From: Bacteroidales bacterium
GTDB lineage: Bacteria > Bacteroidota > Bacteroidia > Bacteroidales > UBA12170
NCBI GenBank assembly: GCA_021157585.1
Contig: JAGGWH010000037.1
Location: 1 to 64,000, forward strand
Direction: 5' to 3'
DNA length: 64,000 nucleotides
Under the pieces are notes generated by a model. It ran no database searches and was not told where the DNA came from. It saw only the letters and a program-made list of their open reading frames with translations. This document shows positions 26,777 through 37,311 of this stretch, piece by piece. The translations under genes were made by a program, and so were the position numbers. The first letter of the stretch is position 1, and each line of letters begins with the position of its first letter.

Positions 26777-27232
26777 ATGTTAATTTTGGCTTTAGCAACA
26801 CTCTTTGTATTTGCCGTTTTGATGTTCTTGTTTAAACGCTGGCGAATAGCATTTTTGATTTTGTTTCTCTATTTAATGGGAATAACAGGAAGTCTAATTA
26901 TGTTATATGTATTTAATATTCCTTTGAATGTGAGTAGCTATACCGGTTTGATTATGATAGTTGGAATTATTGCTGAGAATGCAATCTTTACGGTATTTCA
27001 ATATTTTTCGGAGCTGGAAAATGAATCTAGAGATTTTGCAATAAAAAATGCCATTAATTTACGTTTACGTCCCAATTTAATGACAGCCCTAAGTGCTATC
27101 TTGGCTCTAATTCCTTTATCAAGTGGTATTGGCATTGGAGCACAGATGCAACAAGCCATCGCTATTGCCGTTATTGGTGGGTTTATTGTTGGATTACCTT
27201 TATTGTTCTACCAACTTTCTTACAACGAATGA
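26777..27232 (+). pseudogene. C-terminal remnant of an RND efflux pump
   Basis: The 151-residue frame contains the last membrane helices of an AcrB/CusA-type pump, with NVSSYTGLIMIVGIIAENAIFTVFQY, LRLRPNLMTALSAILALIP and a Gly-rich final helix. A functional RND pump has more than 1000 residues with large periplasmic domains, which are missing. In the 160 bp before it another short frame (LLLAEIAHSQNRDL) may be debris from the same operon. Nothing in this window could complete the pump. Confidence 0.85.
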
Positions 27233-27254
27233 AATTTAATTGATAGTAGTATAA

Positions 27255-27935
27255 ATGAAACCTTATTATATTACCTTTTCAGCAATTATTTTTTTGTCAA
27301 TATTATTTTTCCAATCAACTAATAATAGTTTGTTTGAAAATCCACAATCTAATATTGAAATGGTTACGAATACAATAATCAGTTTTGAGAAATCAGTTTT
27401 GAGAGAAAAACCGGAAAAATGGTTTCTGGCACGTACGGGTAAAGGAGAAATGTGCGATTGAGAAATTGAAAATGATAATAGAAATAAAGTATTGGTACAA
27501 CTATCGAAGCAAAAAATAGATTATCGTTTCAATCTAATTATTAATAATTCCTTAAGAACTAAAAATATTGAAATGCAAGTTAGTTTGAAAGCAATTTCAG
27601 GCAAAATGGATCAGGGAGGCGGATTAGTGTGGCGATATCAGGATGAGAATAATTATTATGTAGTACGAGCCAATCCTTTAAAGAATAATTTTCGAGCCTA
27701 TAAAGTAGTGAATGGAAATAGAATAGAGCTGAATAGTGCTAGCATAGAATTGGATTCTAAACAATGGTATATCATAAAAATAAGGATGCAGGAAAATCAT
27801 ATCGAATGCTATCTTAACGGCAATATAATGTTGGATGTATTTGATAATACAATAACTAATAGTGAAAAAGTTGGCTTTTGGACTAAATCTGATGCCGTAA
27901 CGTATTTTGATGACCTTCGCATAAATGCTTTATAA
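27255..27935 (+). pseudogene. Secreted glucanase-fold (DUF1080/LamG-like) protein with an in-frame TGA
   Basis: An N-terminal signal sequence (about 1-20) and KWFLARTGKGEMCD are followed by TGA at 27459-27461, and the same frame then continues EIENDNRNKVLVQLSKQ to 27935. Relatives of this concanavalin-like domain carry Trp at this spot (WEV/WEI), so TGG to TGA is the simplest reading. The rest is intact and typical (GGGLVWRYQDENNYYVVRAN, WYIIKIRM, KVGFWTKSDAVTYFDDL). TGA is a normal stop in neighbouring genes, so readthrough as Trp is unlikely. Confidence 0.75.
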
Positions 27936-28070
27936 GATTACTAGAATATTCATTTAATGTGGCTTATAACTTCTCAATATTTATTCACTTTAAAAGGTTA
28001 ATATTTTAATTTGTTTTTTATATCTAATTTATTAGATACAATACTAACTTTGCGGCTTGATAAATTTAAT

Positions 28071-29834
28071 ATGAAGTTAAAAAAAGATCAAAAACTATCG
28101 CAGTTATCCGCTACTGCTATTAGTGGAAACGATATTAGTTCGTCGGTTTTGTACGTGTCTGCTTTATCTATTATTTATGCAGGGCAATATGCTTGGATTA
28201 CTTTGTTAATAGTTGCTTTTGTTTTATTTTTATTTAGAAAGATTTATGCAGAAGTGGTTGGGGCACTGCCTCTTAATGGAGGAGCATATAACGCATTACT
28301 GAATACAACCAGTAAAAATACAGCCTCTTTTGCCGCCGGTTTAACAATATTGTCATACATGGCTACATCAGTAATCTCTGCTAATGAGGCTATGCATTAT
28401 CTACATAATATAGTTCCTAGTATAGAGGTTATTACGGCTACAATATTAGTGCTGGTTTTTTTCGCAGTATTAACAATTATTGGAATTAAAGAATCGTCGG
28501 TAGTTGCCATTGCAATATTCATATTTCATCTAATTTCGATGTTGGTTCTATCTTCCTCTATTGCCTATTATCTGATGCATAATGGATTCTCTATTTTTGT
28601 ACAGAATTGGCATGCTCCAATTGAAGGTGGTAGTATTTGGGTTGCTATTTTCTTAGGATTCTCTGTGTCGATGTTGGGAATTTCCGGATTTGAAAGTTCG
28701 GCTAACTTTGTCGAAGAACAAAAGCCGGGCGTTTTTCCAAAAACGCTTCGTAATATGTGGATAATTGTAAGTGTTTTAAATCCTTTAATGGCTTTCTTTG
28801 CCTTGTCTATTGTCCCAATTCCTGAAGTTAAAGAATTGTATGAAAATACGTTGTTGTCTCATATGGGAGAAGTTTCAGGAGGAAATTTGGTTTCATTAAT
28901 AGTTTCAATAGATGCAGTATTGGTTTTAAGTGGGGCAGTTTTAACATCTTATGTGGGCGTTTCCGGATTATTAGAACGAATGACTCTGGACAGAATTTTA
29001 CCGCCGTTTTTCTTGAAAAGAAATAAACGCGGAAGTTCATATCGTATCATCATTCTATTTTTAATATTGAATGTATCTGTATTATTTCTCTCTCATGGTA
29101 AAGTTACAACTTTAGCTGGTGTTTATACTATCTCTTTCCTTTCAGTAATGGGTTTATTTGTTGTGGGAAATATTTTCTTAAAGATAAGAAGAGCCAGGTT
29201 GCCACGGCCTGAGAGAGCGTCTTGGATTAGTTTGCTTGTCGCTTTATTTGGAGTTTCTGTTGCTTTAATTGGAAATATTAAATTGGAGCCGGAACCAGGT
29301 GAAGTTTCTAACTTTTCAATTTTTATGGACTATTTAATACCTACTATGCTGTTAATCATTATTATGCTTAATAGAATTAGTGTTTTAAGGTCGGTAATTA
29401 AAGTAGTGCATTATATGGTCGATCCAATAACAAAGAATGTTAGGCGATTGGATATGAATATTATAAAATTAATACAAAAAATTAATTCACAGGAATTTGT
29501 TTTCTTTACAAAGGGAGATTATATCAATAATCTGAATAGAGTAATGCTATATATTCTTAGAAATGAGCAAACTAGAAAGGTTAAGATTGTAACTGTTTTA
29601 AAAAAGGGAGAACAAGTACCTGCTAGTCTACAAAAAGATTTAGATTTTCTGAACAGGCTTTATCCTGATATAACCATTGATTTTGTGAAAATTGAAGGAG
29701 AATTTGGTCCCCAATTAATACAGGAACTGTCTAAAAAATGGGGTATTCTTCCTAATTTTATGTTTATTGGAGTTCCAGGAAATAAATTCCCTTATCGTAT
29801 CCAAGAGTTGGGTGGAGTAAGATTAATTATCTAA
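28071..29834 (+). CDS. APC-family amino acid permease with cytoplasmic C-terminal region
   Basis: The protein (587 aa from ATG 28071) begins KLSQLSATAISGNDISSSVLYVS, matching helix 1 of APC-superfamily permeases, and has about 12 membrane helices up to residue 440. GFSVSMLGISGFESSANFVEEQKPG fits the conserved helix 6 region. The last 150 residues are soluble. ATG 28071 is preferred over TTG 28011 because the extra 20 residues are not conserved. The substrate is unknown. The gene is isolated, with a convergent peptidase downstream. Confidence 0.85.
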   Translation: MKLKKDQKLSQLSATAISGNDISSSVLYVSALSIIYAGQYAWITLLIVAFVLFLFRKIYAEVVGALPLNGGAYNALLNTTSKNTASFAAGLTILSYMATSVISANEAMHYLHNIVPSIEVITATILVLVFFAVLTIIGIKESSVVAIAIFIFHLISMLVLSSSIAYYLMHNGFSIFVQNWHAPIEGGSIWVAIFLGFSVSMLGISGFESSANFVEEQKPGVFPKTLRNMWIIVSVLNPLMAFFALSIVPIPEVKELYENTLLSHMGEVSGGNLVSLIVSIDAVLVLSGAVLTSYVGVSGLLERMTLDRILPPFFLKRNKRGSSYRIIILFLILNVSVLFLSHGKVTTLAGVYTISFLSVMGLFVVGNIFLKIRRARLPRPERASWISLLVALFGVSVALIGNIKLEPEPGEVSNFSIFMDYLIPTMLLIIIMLNRISVLRSVIKVVHYMVDPITKNVRRLDMNIIKLIQKINSQEFVFFTKGDYINNLNRVMLYILRNEQTRKVKIVTVLKKGEQVPASLQKDLDFLNRLYPDITIDFVKIEGEFGPQLIQELSKKWGILPNFMFIGVPGNKFPYRIQELGGVRLII

Positions 29835-29941
29835 GGTTTTCTGCTTACTTTCTCAATATAAGTCGTAAGAGTTTGTAATTATACATCCAAAAATATTAGC
29901 GTTATTTTTCAATAGCAGCAACTAAAAGATTACAGCTAAAT

Positions 29942-31030
29942 TTAGAATCTGTAAGCTGCTTTTCGCAGTTCTTCAAGATTCCTAATAGGTCTTGGAGGCC
30001 TTAGCTTATCGCTTAAAAATTTATAAATCTTAACCCGAATCTGATTTGCTTTCTTGGTATCAATTCTATCAAAAGAATGACCTCCGGGTATTGCTTGATA
30101 TATCTCGTATTCAAACTCTTTTCCGTCTGCTTTTAGAGATTTTATTAAGTTTTCAACTTCCAAAACATTCACATCGTCATCGATAGTGTTAGAATGAATC
30201 AAAAGAGGAGTGTTTCCCATTCGGTGAGTATTCCATGCCGGTGAACGTCTGCGGTATTCGGCTACATCTTCATTTACGGTTTTTCCAATATGATAATCAG
30301 CAGAATATAAATCGAGGTAACTTTGATTATGATAACCCATACGAGCAATTAAATCGCTAACAGGAACACCTGCAAAACATGCTTGATAATCATCGGGATG
30401 ATCAAAAATATTCATTAGACTAATCAATCCACCGTGGCTCCAACCAATAATTCCAACACGGCGTTTATCTACAATTTTATAATTTTCAACCATATGGTTA
30501 CGAGCAGCATAAACGTCTTCTATTTCTAATCCTCCATAGTCAATATTTTGATAATAAGATTTACCATAACCTGTGCTGCCTCTATATTCTGGGGCAACAA
30601 CAATATAGCCTTGAGCCATTAATTCGCGGATAATATGAGTGTAATAAGTGCCGAGATTTGAATGTACACCACCATGAGGTAAAACTATAAGCGGATACTT
30701 TCTCTCGGGGTTAATCCAACGAGGAATAAATACATAAGTCCAGAATTTTAATGGATTTCCGTATCCCATAGCAGTTGGGTTTTTCATATTTGTTCTGGGA
30801 GGACCCGTAATATAAATTTTATCGACAAAAGCTATATCACCTACACGTTGAAACCATAAAATATCATCGTTTTGTTTGGACAACTGATCTATGCGATGTC
30901 TTAAATTGTCGTTTGATCTTTCTATATTTTGTAGTTTTTTTAAGATTGCTTCAGTATTATCTTGTGCTTGGAGAGTGTAACTGGCGCTAATAAGAATAAT
31001 AAAAGCAAATAATCGGGTAAGGGTTTTCAT
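29942..31030 (-). CDS. Secreted S9-type prolyl oligopeptidase/dipeptidyl peptidase-like hydrolase
   Basis: A signal peptide (about 1-22) is followed by a short coiled coil (EAILKKLQNIERSNDNLRHR) and an alpha/beta hydrolase domain. Catalytic residues are Ser in GWSHGG, Asp in the HSNTIDDDV segment and His in GGHSF. LVLPHGGVHSN, APEYRGSTGYG and the rest match the S9 catalytic domain. At 362 aa it lacks the beta-propeller found in full-length prolyl oligopeptidases. It is transcribed away from tig, with 230 bp between them. Confidence 0.88.
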   Translation of the reverse strand: MKTLTRLFAFIILISASYTLQAQDNTEAILKKLQNIERSNDNLRHRIDQLSKQNDDILWFQRVGDIAFVDKIYITGPPRTNMKNPTAMGYGNPLKFWTYVFIPRWINPERKYPLIVLPHGGVHSNLGTYYTHIIRELMAQGYIVVAPEYRGSTGYGKSYYQNIDYGGLEIEDVYAARNHMVENYKIVDKRRVGIIGWSHGGLISLMNIFDHPDDYQACFAGVPVSDLIARMGYHNQSYLDLYSADYHIGKTVNEDVAEYRRRSPAWNTHRMGNTPLLIHSNTIDDDVNVLEVENLIKSLKADGKEFEYEIYQAIPGGHSFDRIDTKKANQIRVKIYKFLSDKLRPPRPIRNLEELRKAAYRF

Positions 31031-31191
31031 TTGGCTTGATTAGTTTTAAGATTTCTGTATCCTCAAAAGTACAATAATTTTTTTGTGAAGCTATCACCTT
31101 GGAAAAATCTAATAAAAAAAAGTTTAAATGTATTTGAAATTGTTATTACAATTTTCCATTAATAAAGCCTTCGTATTTTTAAAAAAATATG

Positions 31192-31199
31192 TATATTTG
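31192..31199 (+). promoter_or_regulatory. -10 box of the tig-clpP-clpX cluster
   Basis: TATATTTG matches TAnnTTTG and lies about 60 bp before the tig start. Confidence 0.5.
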
Positions 31200-31260
31200 C
31201 AGCCCTTAAAAACAAGCTAAAAACAATTGATTTTTAATCCATTAATAATTCAATTTATCA

Positions 31261-32628
31261 ATGAATATTACAAAAGAGAGTACAGGAGATTTAACAGCAC
31301 TAATTACTGTTGAAATTAATGAAAATGATTATGCCGATAAAGTTAAAAGTTCTTTGAACGATTATCGTAGAAAGGCTAATATCCCAGGATTTAGAGCAGG
31401 TAAAGTGCCATTTGGTATTGTAAATAAGATGTATGGAAAAGCCGTTTTGGGCGAAGAAGTGAATAAAGTTCTATCTGAAAAATTGAATTCGTATATTACT
31501 GAGAATAAGTTAAATATATTAGGAAATCCGCTACCTAGCCTTGAAAATAAAGATAAAGCTGATTTGGATAATGATAAAGATTTTACTTTCTATTTTGATA
31601 TTGCGCTATCACCGGAAATAAAATTGGAGTTAAATGATAAAATTAAAGCTAATTATTTCGATATCGAAATAAGCGATAAAATGCTTGACGATTATGTGCT
31701 GGATATTCAAAATCGTTTTGGTGAGCATTCTAATCCCGAGGTTGTAGCCGAAGGAACAGAAGTTGAAGCCGAATTTAAACAGTTGGATGCAGATGGTAAT
31801 ATTCTTGAAGGTGGTATTGCTCACAAAGGAAAATTTAAAGTAGACGATATTAAGCTTAAAACTGTTGCCAAGAAATTTATTGGTGCTGCCAAAGGTGATA
31901 AAGTAGTTTTTGATCCTATGAAAGCATTTAAAGATGCCGATAAAGTTGCTGCTATGTTAGCTGTTGCTAAAGAAATGCTTGAAGACTTGAAAGCTGATTT
32001 TGAAGCTGTGATAACAGAAATTTACCTAACTATTCCTGCCGAAATAAATGAAGACCTTTATAAAAAAGCTTATCCTAACGATGAAATTAAAAGTGAAGAG
32101 GAGTTGAGAGCAAGAATAAAAGAAGATGCAGCAAAACAATTTATTGCCGAGAGTGATAAATTATTTATGTCAGAAACCGTTGATATGTTAATAGAAAAGG
32201 CTAAAATTCAAATTCCTGCCGATTTTATGAAACGTTGGGTCTTAGCCAATAATGAAGGAAAATTAACAGCTGAACAGATAGAAGTACAGTGGGATAGCTA
32301 TGAGCATTCTTTAAAATGGCAATTACTGCAAGATAAGATATTCAAAGAAAACGATATTAAAGTTGAACAAGCAGAAGTACGTGAGCATATTAAAGGATTT
32401 ATAGGTGGTCAATATTTTGGCGGACAAGCACAAGATCCTGCTTTAGCAAGTCAAATGGATGGTATTGTTGATTCGGTTATGCAAAATCAAGAAGAAGTAA
32501 ATAAAATTTACGATCAGCTTTACGATAAAAAATTGCTAGACTTATTCAAAGAAAAGCTATCTTTAAAAAATAAATCAATCTCATTAGAGAATTTTATTAA
32601 AAAAGCTAGTCAACCACCTAAAGCATAA
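31261..32628 (+). CDS. tig: Trigger factor
   Basis: Trigger factor is the ribosome-bound chaperone for new proteins. The 455-aa product has the N-terminal ribosome-binding signature NIPGFRAGKVP near residue 40 and the alpha-helical chaperone arms. The central FKBP-like part is divergent, as in other Bacteroidota. It directly precedes clpP (5 bp gap) and clpX, the classic tig-clpP-clpX order linking folding and degradation. Confidence 0.93.
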   Translation: MNITKESTGDLTALITVEINENDYADKVKSSLNDYRRKANIPGFRAGKVPFGIVNKMYGKAVLGEEVNKVLSEKLNSYITENKLNILGNPLPSLENKDKADLDNDKDFTFYFDIALSPEIKLELNDKIKANYFDIEISDKMLDDYVLDIQNRFGEHSNPEVVAEGTEVEAEFKQLDADGNILEGGIAHKGKFKVDDIKLKTVAKKFIGAAKGDKVVFDPMKAFKDADKVAAMLAVAKEMLEDLKADFEAVITEIYLTIPAEINEDLYKKAYPNDEIKSEEELRARIKEDAAKQFIAESDKLFMSETVDMLIEKAKIQIPADFMKRWVLANNEGKLTAEQIEVQWDSYEHSLKWQLLQDKIFKENDIKVEQAEVREHIKGFIGGQYFGGQAQDPALASQMDGIVDSVMQNQEEVNKIYDQLYDKKLLDLFKEKLSLKNKSISLENFIKKASQPPKA

Positions 32629-32633
32629 TAATT

Positions 32634-33302
32634 ATGGATGCCAACGAATTTAGAAAGTACGCAACTAAACACATAGGAATCAGTTCTTTAACCCTTGATC
32701 GTTATACTTCAATAGCGCAAAACTATATTTCGCCAACTATCATAGAAGAACGTCAGTTAAATGTTGCTCAAATGGATGTTTTTTCTCGTTTGATGATGGA
32801 TCGTATTATCTTTTTGGGCGTTCCTATTGATGATTATGTTTCAAATATCATTCAGGCACAATTACTTTTTTTAGAAAGTGCAGATGCCGAAAAGGATATT
32901 CAAATTTATTTGAATACCCCCGGAGGCTCTGTTTATGCAGGTTTGGGTATTTATGATACCATGCAATATATTAATCCTGATGTAGCTACCATTTGTACTG
33001 GTATGGCGGCATCTATGGGTGCTGTTCTATTATGTGCCGGTGCCGAGGGGAAACGTACTGCGTTAAAGCATTCTCGTGTTTTGATTCATCAACCAATGGG
33101 AGGTGCTTCAGGGCAAGCGTCTGATATAGAGATTACAGCTCGCGAAATTGTTAAATTAAAGAAAGAGCTTTACGAAATAATTTCTAAGCATAGTGGTCAG
33201 ACAATGAAGAAAATAGAAAAAGATGGAGATCGTGATTTTTGGATGACAGCAATTGAAGCCAAAGAATACGGTATGATCGATGAAGTTTTAGGTCAGAAGT
33301 AA
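32634..33302 (+). CDS. clpP: ATP-dependent Clp protease proteolytic subunit
   Basis: The 222-aa serine protease has the catalytic triad Ser127 (CTGMAASMGA), His152 (LIHQPMGG) and Asp201 (GDRDFWM). The N-terminal part carries a short propeptide-like region before the typical ISPTIIEERQ start. It forms a barrel degraded through by ClpX or ClpA. It sits between tig and clpX. Confidence 0.97.
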   Translation: MDANEFRKYATKHIGISSLTLDRYTSIAQNYISPTIIEERQLNVAQMDVFSRLMMDRIIFLGVPIDDYVSNIIQAQLLFLESADAEKDIQIYLNTPGGSVYAGLGIYDTMQYINPDVATICTGMAASMGAVLLCAGAEGKRTALKHSRVLIHQPMGGASGQASDIEITAREIVKLKKELYEIISKHSGQTMKKIEKDGDRDFWMTAIEAKEYGMIDEVLGQK

Positions 33303-33320
33303 TATAAAAAATGATTTATA

Positions 33321-33361
33321 AAACTACTTTGAAGGTATTTATCTTTAAGGTAGTTTTTTTA
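33321..33361 (+). terminator. Hairpin with T-run between clpP and clpX
   Basis: AAACTAC (33321-33327) pairs with GTAGTTT (33350-33356), and inner bases (TTTGAAG/CTTTAAG) extend the stem, followed by T. It could end clpP transcripts or give partial attenuation before clpX. Confidence 0.55.
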
Positions 33362-33373
33362 TAAGATATTGAA

Positions 33374-34618
33374 ATGGCAAAAAAAAATATTACCGATTCT
33401 TGTTCTTTTTGTGGTCGCTCTAAAGATGAAGTTCAACTTCTGATTGCAGGATTTAATGCGCATATCTGCGATGCTTGTATTGAACAAGCACATCTGATTT
33501 TAAAGGAAGAGTTACAAGGTCAAAAAGACGGTTCCGATTTTACTTCCGGAGAGTTGTTAAAGCCTGTGGATGTAAAATCTCATCTCGACGAATATGTAAT
33601 TGGTCAGGATGCTGCCAAAAAAATGCTGTCTGTTGCGGTTTATAATCATTATAAGAGACTTGTGCAGCCCGAAAGCAAGAAATTTGCAGATGTGGAGATT
33701 GAAAAATCTAATATGATAATAGTTGGAGAAACAGGTACGGGAAAGACGCTACTTGCCAGAACTATTGCTCGTGTTTTAGATGTCCCCTTTGCTATTGTTG
33801 ATGCTACGGTTTTAACAGAAGCAGGTTATGTTGGCGAAGATGTAGAAAGTATTTTATCGAAACTCTTACAAGCTGCTGATTTTGATGTTAAAGCAGCTGA
33901 GCGAGGAATAATTTTTATTGATGAGTTGGATAAAATTGCACGTAAGAGCGACAATCCAAGTATTACTCGCGATGTTTCCGGCGAAGGTGTTCAGCAAGCT
34001 CTTTTAAAATTGCTTGAAGGAACTATTGTAAATGTTCCGCCACAAGGTGGTAGAAAACATCCTGAGCAAAAAATGATACAGGTAAATACCAAGAATATTT
34101 TATTTATTGCCGGTGGTGCTTTTGATGGTATCGAACGTAAAATAGGATCTCGACTAAAAGCCAATATGTTAGGATATGGTGCTAAAAAAGAAACAGGCAA
34201 TATTGATAAGAAAAACCTTTTACAATATATTACGCCGGGCGATTTAAAGTCATATGGTTTAATTCCTGAAATTGTGGGTCGCCTTCCTATTGTTACCTTT
34301 TTAAATCCTTTGGATGAAGATGCTTTGCGTAAGATTTTAACCGAGCCTAAAAATGCCCTTATTAAGCAATATTCTAAATTGTTTGATATGGATAATGTAA
34401 AGCTCGATTTCAAAAAAAGTGCTGTAGATTTTGTTGTGGAAAAAGCATTAGAATCGAAAATTGGAGCTCGTGGATTGCGTTCGATTATGGAAGCCATTAT
34501 GTCTGATGCTATGTTTGATATTCCATCTAGGAAAGATGTGAAAATATTGAAGGTAGATAGAAAATATGCTGACGAAAAATATAATCAAAATAATCTTACT
34601 GATCAGAAAGTAGCCTGA
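33374..34618 (+). CDS. clpX: ATP-dependent Clp protease ATP-binding subunit ClpX
   Basis: The 414-aa AAA+ unfoldase has an N-terminal zinc finger ([11 protein letters not shown] ... CDACIEQ), Walker A GETGTGKT, Walker [13 protein letters not shown] and the sensor 2 region [12 protein letters not shown]. It unfolds tagged proteins and feeds them to ClpP. It is 71 bp downstream of clpP with a hairpin in between. Confidence 0.98.
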   Translation: MAKKNITDSCSFCGRSKDEVQLLIAGFNAHICDACIEQAHLILKEELQGQKDGSDFTSGELLKPVDVKSHLDEYVIGQDAAKKMLSVAVYNHYKRLVQPESKKFADVEIEKSNMIIVGETGTGKTLLARTIARVLDVPFAIVDATVLTEAGYVGEDVESILSKLLQAADFDVKAAERGIIFIDELDKIARKSDNPSITRDVSGEGVQQALLKLLEGTIVNVPPQGGRKHPEQKMIQVNTKNILFIAGGAFDGIERKIGSRLKANMLGYGAKKETGNIDKKNLLQYITPGDLKSYGLIPEIVGRLPIVTFLNPLDEDALRKILTEPKNALIKQYSKLFDMDNVKLDFKKSAVDFVVEKALESKIGARGLRSIMEAIMSDAMFDIPSRKDVKILKVDRKYADEKYNQNNLTDQKVA

Positions 34619-34690
34619 CTCTAAAAGGTGTTTCTGTTGTTTCTGATATAGGCATTATTTTTGTAGTCTTATTTAGGTAATTTATTTACT

Positions 34691-35272
34691 ATGAAGGCCT
34701 TTATTCTTACATCGTATTTTTTACTTTTATTTTTTGTAGCTAACGCTCAGCAGTCGGATACTTTGCTTATTCAGGCAAAAGTTCAGGCTGGTGATACACT
34801 AATGGTTAAGCAACTTAAAGAAGTAGAAGTTTATCCTAAATTCAGAAATAGATATCAGGCTCGACGGTATTATAGATTGGTTAGGTATGTTAAAAAAGTA
34901 TATCCTTATGCGCAAATAGCAGCCGAGAAAATGAAGGAATACGAGCAGATTTTAGCCGATATTCCAGAACCCTCTGATCAGCGTAAAATTATGAAACAGA
35001 TTGAAGCTGAGATTTATGAAGAGTGGGAAGATGATCTTAAAAATCTTACTTATTTGCAAGGTGGTATCTTGCTAAAACTTATTGATAGACAAACAGGAGA
35101 AGCATCCTATACTATAGTGCAAGAATTTAGAGGTAATTTTCGTGCTTTCTTTTACCAGTCTTTTGCTCGTATTTTTGGTTTTAATTTAAAGGAGCGTTAT
35201 AACCCAAAAGGTAATAATTACGATATGCAGATTGAGCATATTGTTCATCTGATAGAAACAGATAGACTATAA
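34691..35272 (+). CDS. DUF4294 exported protein
   Basis: A signal peptide (about 1-19) leads a 193-aa protein matching DUF4294, a Bacteroidota family of unknown function. KEVEVYPKFRNRYQARRYYRLVRYVKKVYPYAQIA and RFFYQSFARIFGFNLKERY-type segments are the conserved parts. It converges with a hybrid kinase and overlaps its end by six bases. Confidence 0.85.
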   Translation: MKAFILTSYFLLLFFVANAQQSDTLLIQAKVQAGDTLMVKQLKEVEVYPKFRNRYQARRYYRLVRYVKKVYPYAQIAAEKMKEYEQILADIPEPSDQRKIMKQIEAEIYEEWEDDLKNLTYLQGGILLKLIDRQTGEASYTIVQEFRGNFRAFFYQSFARIFGFNLKERYNPKGNNYDMQIEHIVHLIETDRL

Positions 35273-36931
35273 ATCTAGAATATTAGATAATTCGTTGTAA
35301 TTAAATGGCTTTCTTAGCATACCATCCATTCCTGCAACTCGGCACTTTTCTCTAATACCCTGATAATCTTCAGCCGTTAATGCTAAAATTTTTGGAGCAT
35401 TAGGCTTTTCAAGTTCCAAATCAATATCGCGCATAGCTTCACAAACCTGAAATCCATCGAGTTCGGGCATTTTTAAATCCATTAAAACTAAATCATATTC
35501 TTCTCGGCGGTATTTTGAAATAGCATCTTTTCCAGTTCTAGATACATCAACATTATATCCAAGACGATTTAAGCTCGTTTTAGCAATCTTTTCGTTTATC
35601 AAATTATCTTCCACTAAAAGTATTTTTAGGTTTTTTGGACTTTCTCCTATATCCGGTTTCCTTAAGTCTTTATATTTTGCTGGGATAATTGATCCGATTT
35701 CATTAGCTAAATGTGCCAATTTAATGGGTTTGTTTAGGTAGCCGGAATATCCAACTTCTTTAAGACTTTTAAGTGGGAAAAGACTGGCAGTAGTAGAAAT
35801 TAGAATAAGCTCTGCTTTACTCAATTGAGTTATATCTCTAAGTTTTTTAATAACAAAGGTGTCTAGTGTGTCACGGTATTCTCTGTCGAGTAATACTAAA
35901 TCGTAAAAAGTAGATTCTGCACCTCTTTCTTTAAAATAGCTGTAAGCTGCCGAGGGATCAGGGAAATCTTTGGCTGTAATACTTAGGCTTTGGAGATATT
36001 TAATTAATATTTTTCGACTTATCTCATTAGGCTCAATTACTACTACACTTAATCCGCTAAAAGAAATATCTAAAACAGCTTTTGTAATATCAAGTCGTGT
36101 TGTAGTTTTTGTTAGTTGAGCGGTAAACCAGAATGAGGTACCGTTGCCTTCTTCACTATTGAAGCCCATTTCGCCACCCATTAATTCACATATTTTTTTC
36201 GATACAGCGAGAGTAATGCCGGGTTCATCTGAATCTAAAAAGCGTAATCTGTCCATACGTGTAATTGTATTGTACAATGCTTTTTGTTTTGCAATATTCA
36301 TTCCGATACCGGTATCATCAACCTTAAATTTTACTTCTACTTTATCTATAGTATTTTCTATTCGTTCAACAAAAATAACTATCTGCCCCGTTTCTGTATA
36401 GCGGATAGCATTATTGATCATATTGAGTAGAATTTCTTTTATACGTACCGGATCACCAAGTAAAGTTTGTGGAATTTTAGGCTCTACGTAAATTGCTAAC
36501 TCCAATTGTTTTTTTGAAATATCATTACTTACCAAGTCGGCTATACCGTAAATAACATCATGAATATTAAAAGGCACTTCATCAAGCTCAATATCATCAG
36601 ATGCTAATCGACTTCTGTCGAGTAAATTATTTACCACGGTCAATAAGTTATTTGAAGAAATAACCAAATCTTCCATGTATTCACTTTGCTCTTTAGAAAT
36701 ATTGGTTTTTTTTAAAAGATCAATTAGTCCTACAATACCATTCATCGGAGTTCTGATATTGTGAGATATCGATGACCAGAATTCGGATTTGCTCAGGTTT
36801 AATTCTTTGATTGTAGCTTCGCCATGAATCTTATATTTTTTTACTTTTTGTTGTAAAAACAAAACTGTAAATCCCAAAATAGCAATTATTACAATTAATA
36901 TAATGAGAAAAATTCCTAAGTTGTCTATCAT
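35267..36931 (-). CDS. Hybrid sensor histidine kinase with two receiver-type domains
   Basis: The 554-aa protein starts with one membrane helix (about 5-27), then HisKA with SSISHNIRTPMNG (His57), and HATPase_c with MINNAIRYTETG and DDTGIGMN. Next comes a divergent receiver-like domain around residues 290-400 and a C-terminal REC domain with VLMDLKMPELDG (phospho-Asp). It has almost no periplasmic part, so its signal is unclear. The 6-bp overlap with the convergent DUF4294 gene is at the stop codons only. Confidence 0.9.
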   Translation of the reverse strand: MIDNLGIFLIILIVIIAILGFTVLFLQQKVKKYKIHGEATIKELNLSKSEFWSSISHNIRTPMNGIVGLIDLLKKTNISKEQSEYMEDLVISSNNLLTVVNNLLDRSRLASDDIELDEVPFNIHDVIYGIADLVSNDISKKQLELAIYVEPKIPQTLLGDPVRIKEILLNMINNAIRYTETGQIVIFVERIENTIDKVEVKFKVDDTGIGMNIAKQKALYNTITRMDRLRFLDSDEPGITLAVSKKICELMGGEMGFNSEEGNGTSFWFTAQLTKTTTRLDITKAVLDISFSGLSVVVIEPNEISRKILIKYLQSLSITAKDFPDPSAAYSYFKERGAESTFYDLVLLDREYRDTLDTFVIKKLRDITQLSKAELILISTTASLFPLKSLKEVGYSGYLNKPIKLAHLANEIGSIIPAKYKDLRKPDIGESPKNLKILLVEDNLINEKIAKTSLNRLGYNVDVSRTGKDAISKYRREEYDLVLMDLKMPELDGFQVCEAMRDIDLELEKPNAPKILALTAEDYQGIREKCRVAGMDGMLRKPFNYNELSNILDL

Positions 36932-37311
36932 ATCTGAGGCATCTAGTTTTCAAAAAGTTAAATTACTTTATTTATTAGGGAAACGGTATTGTCTAAATGC
37001 TATTTTATTAACAATAAATTTTGAATAAGTATTAGTCTGTTTTAGATTTTCTTAAGTGTTAATGATATTTTGTAATTAGTTGATATACAGTAAGAAAGTG
37101 CCTGTTGTAGATTGCGTAGTTTTTCTGTCTGTTGAGGCAAAATATTTTTAAAGAACTATACGATAAAATTTGTAGTTTTGTTCTTCCAAAAATATGATTA
37201 TAAAAGACTATGTTTTGTAATATATTCTTTAAATTATTTTGGGCTTAAATAAAATAAATATATTGAAAACCAGATATTAACAAATAAAAATTTAATATAA
37301 AATTTAGTAAA
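36932..37311. other. 380-bp gene-free region between divergent hybrid kinase and ppdK
   Basis: No ORF of note or RNA gene seen. A TAGTTTTG at 37173-37180 fits the -10 consensus and may drive ppdK with a leader of about 125 bases. Otherwise it is A/T-rich with no clear repeat. Confidence 0.4.

Noticed and set aside
27459-27461. TGA read as Trp or selenocysteine
   Set aside because: TGA ends neighbouring normal genes (for example the glycosyltransferase before miaA), and no SECIS-like structure is apparent. A single nonsense change is simpler.
28011-28070. Extended start of the permease
   Set aside because: The added residues are not conserved and lie before the family-typical start.
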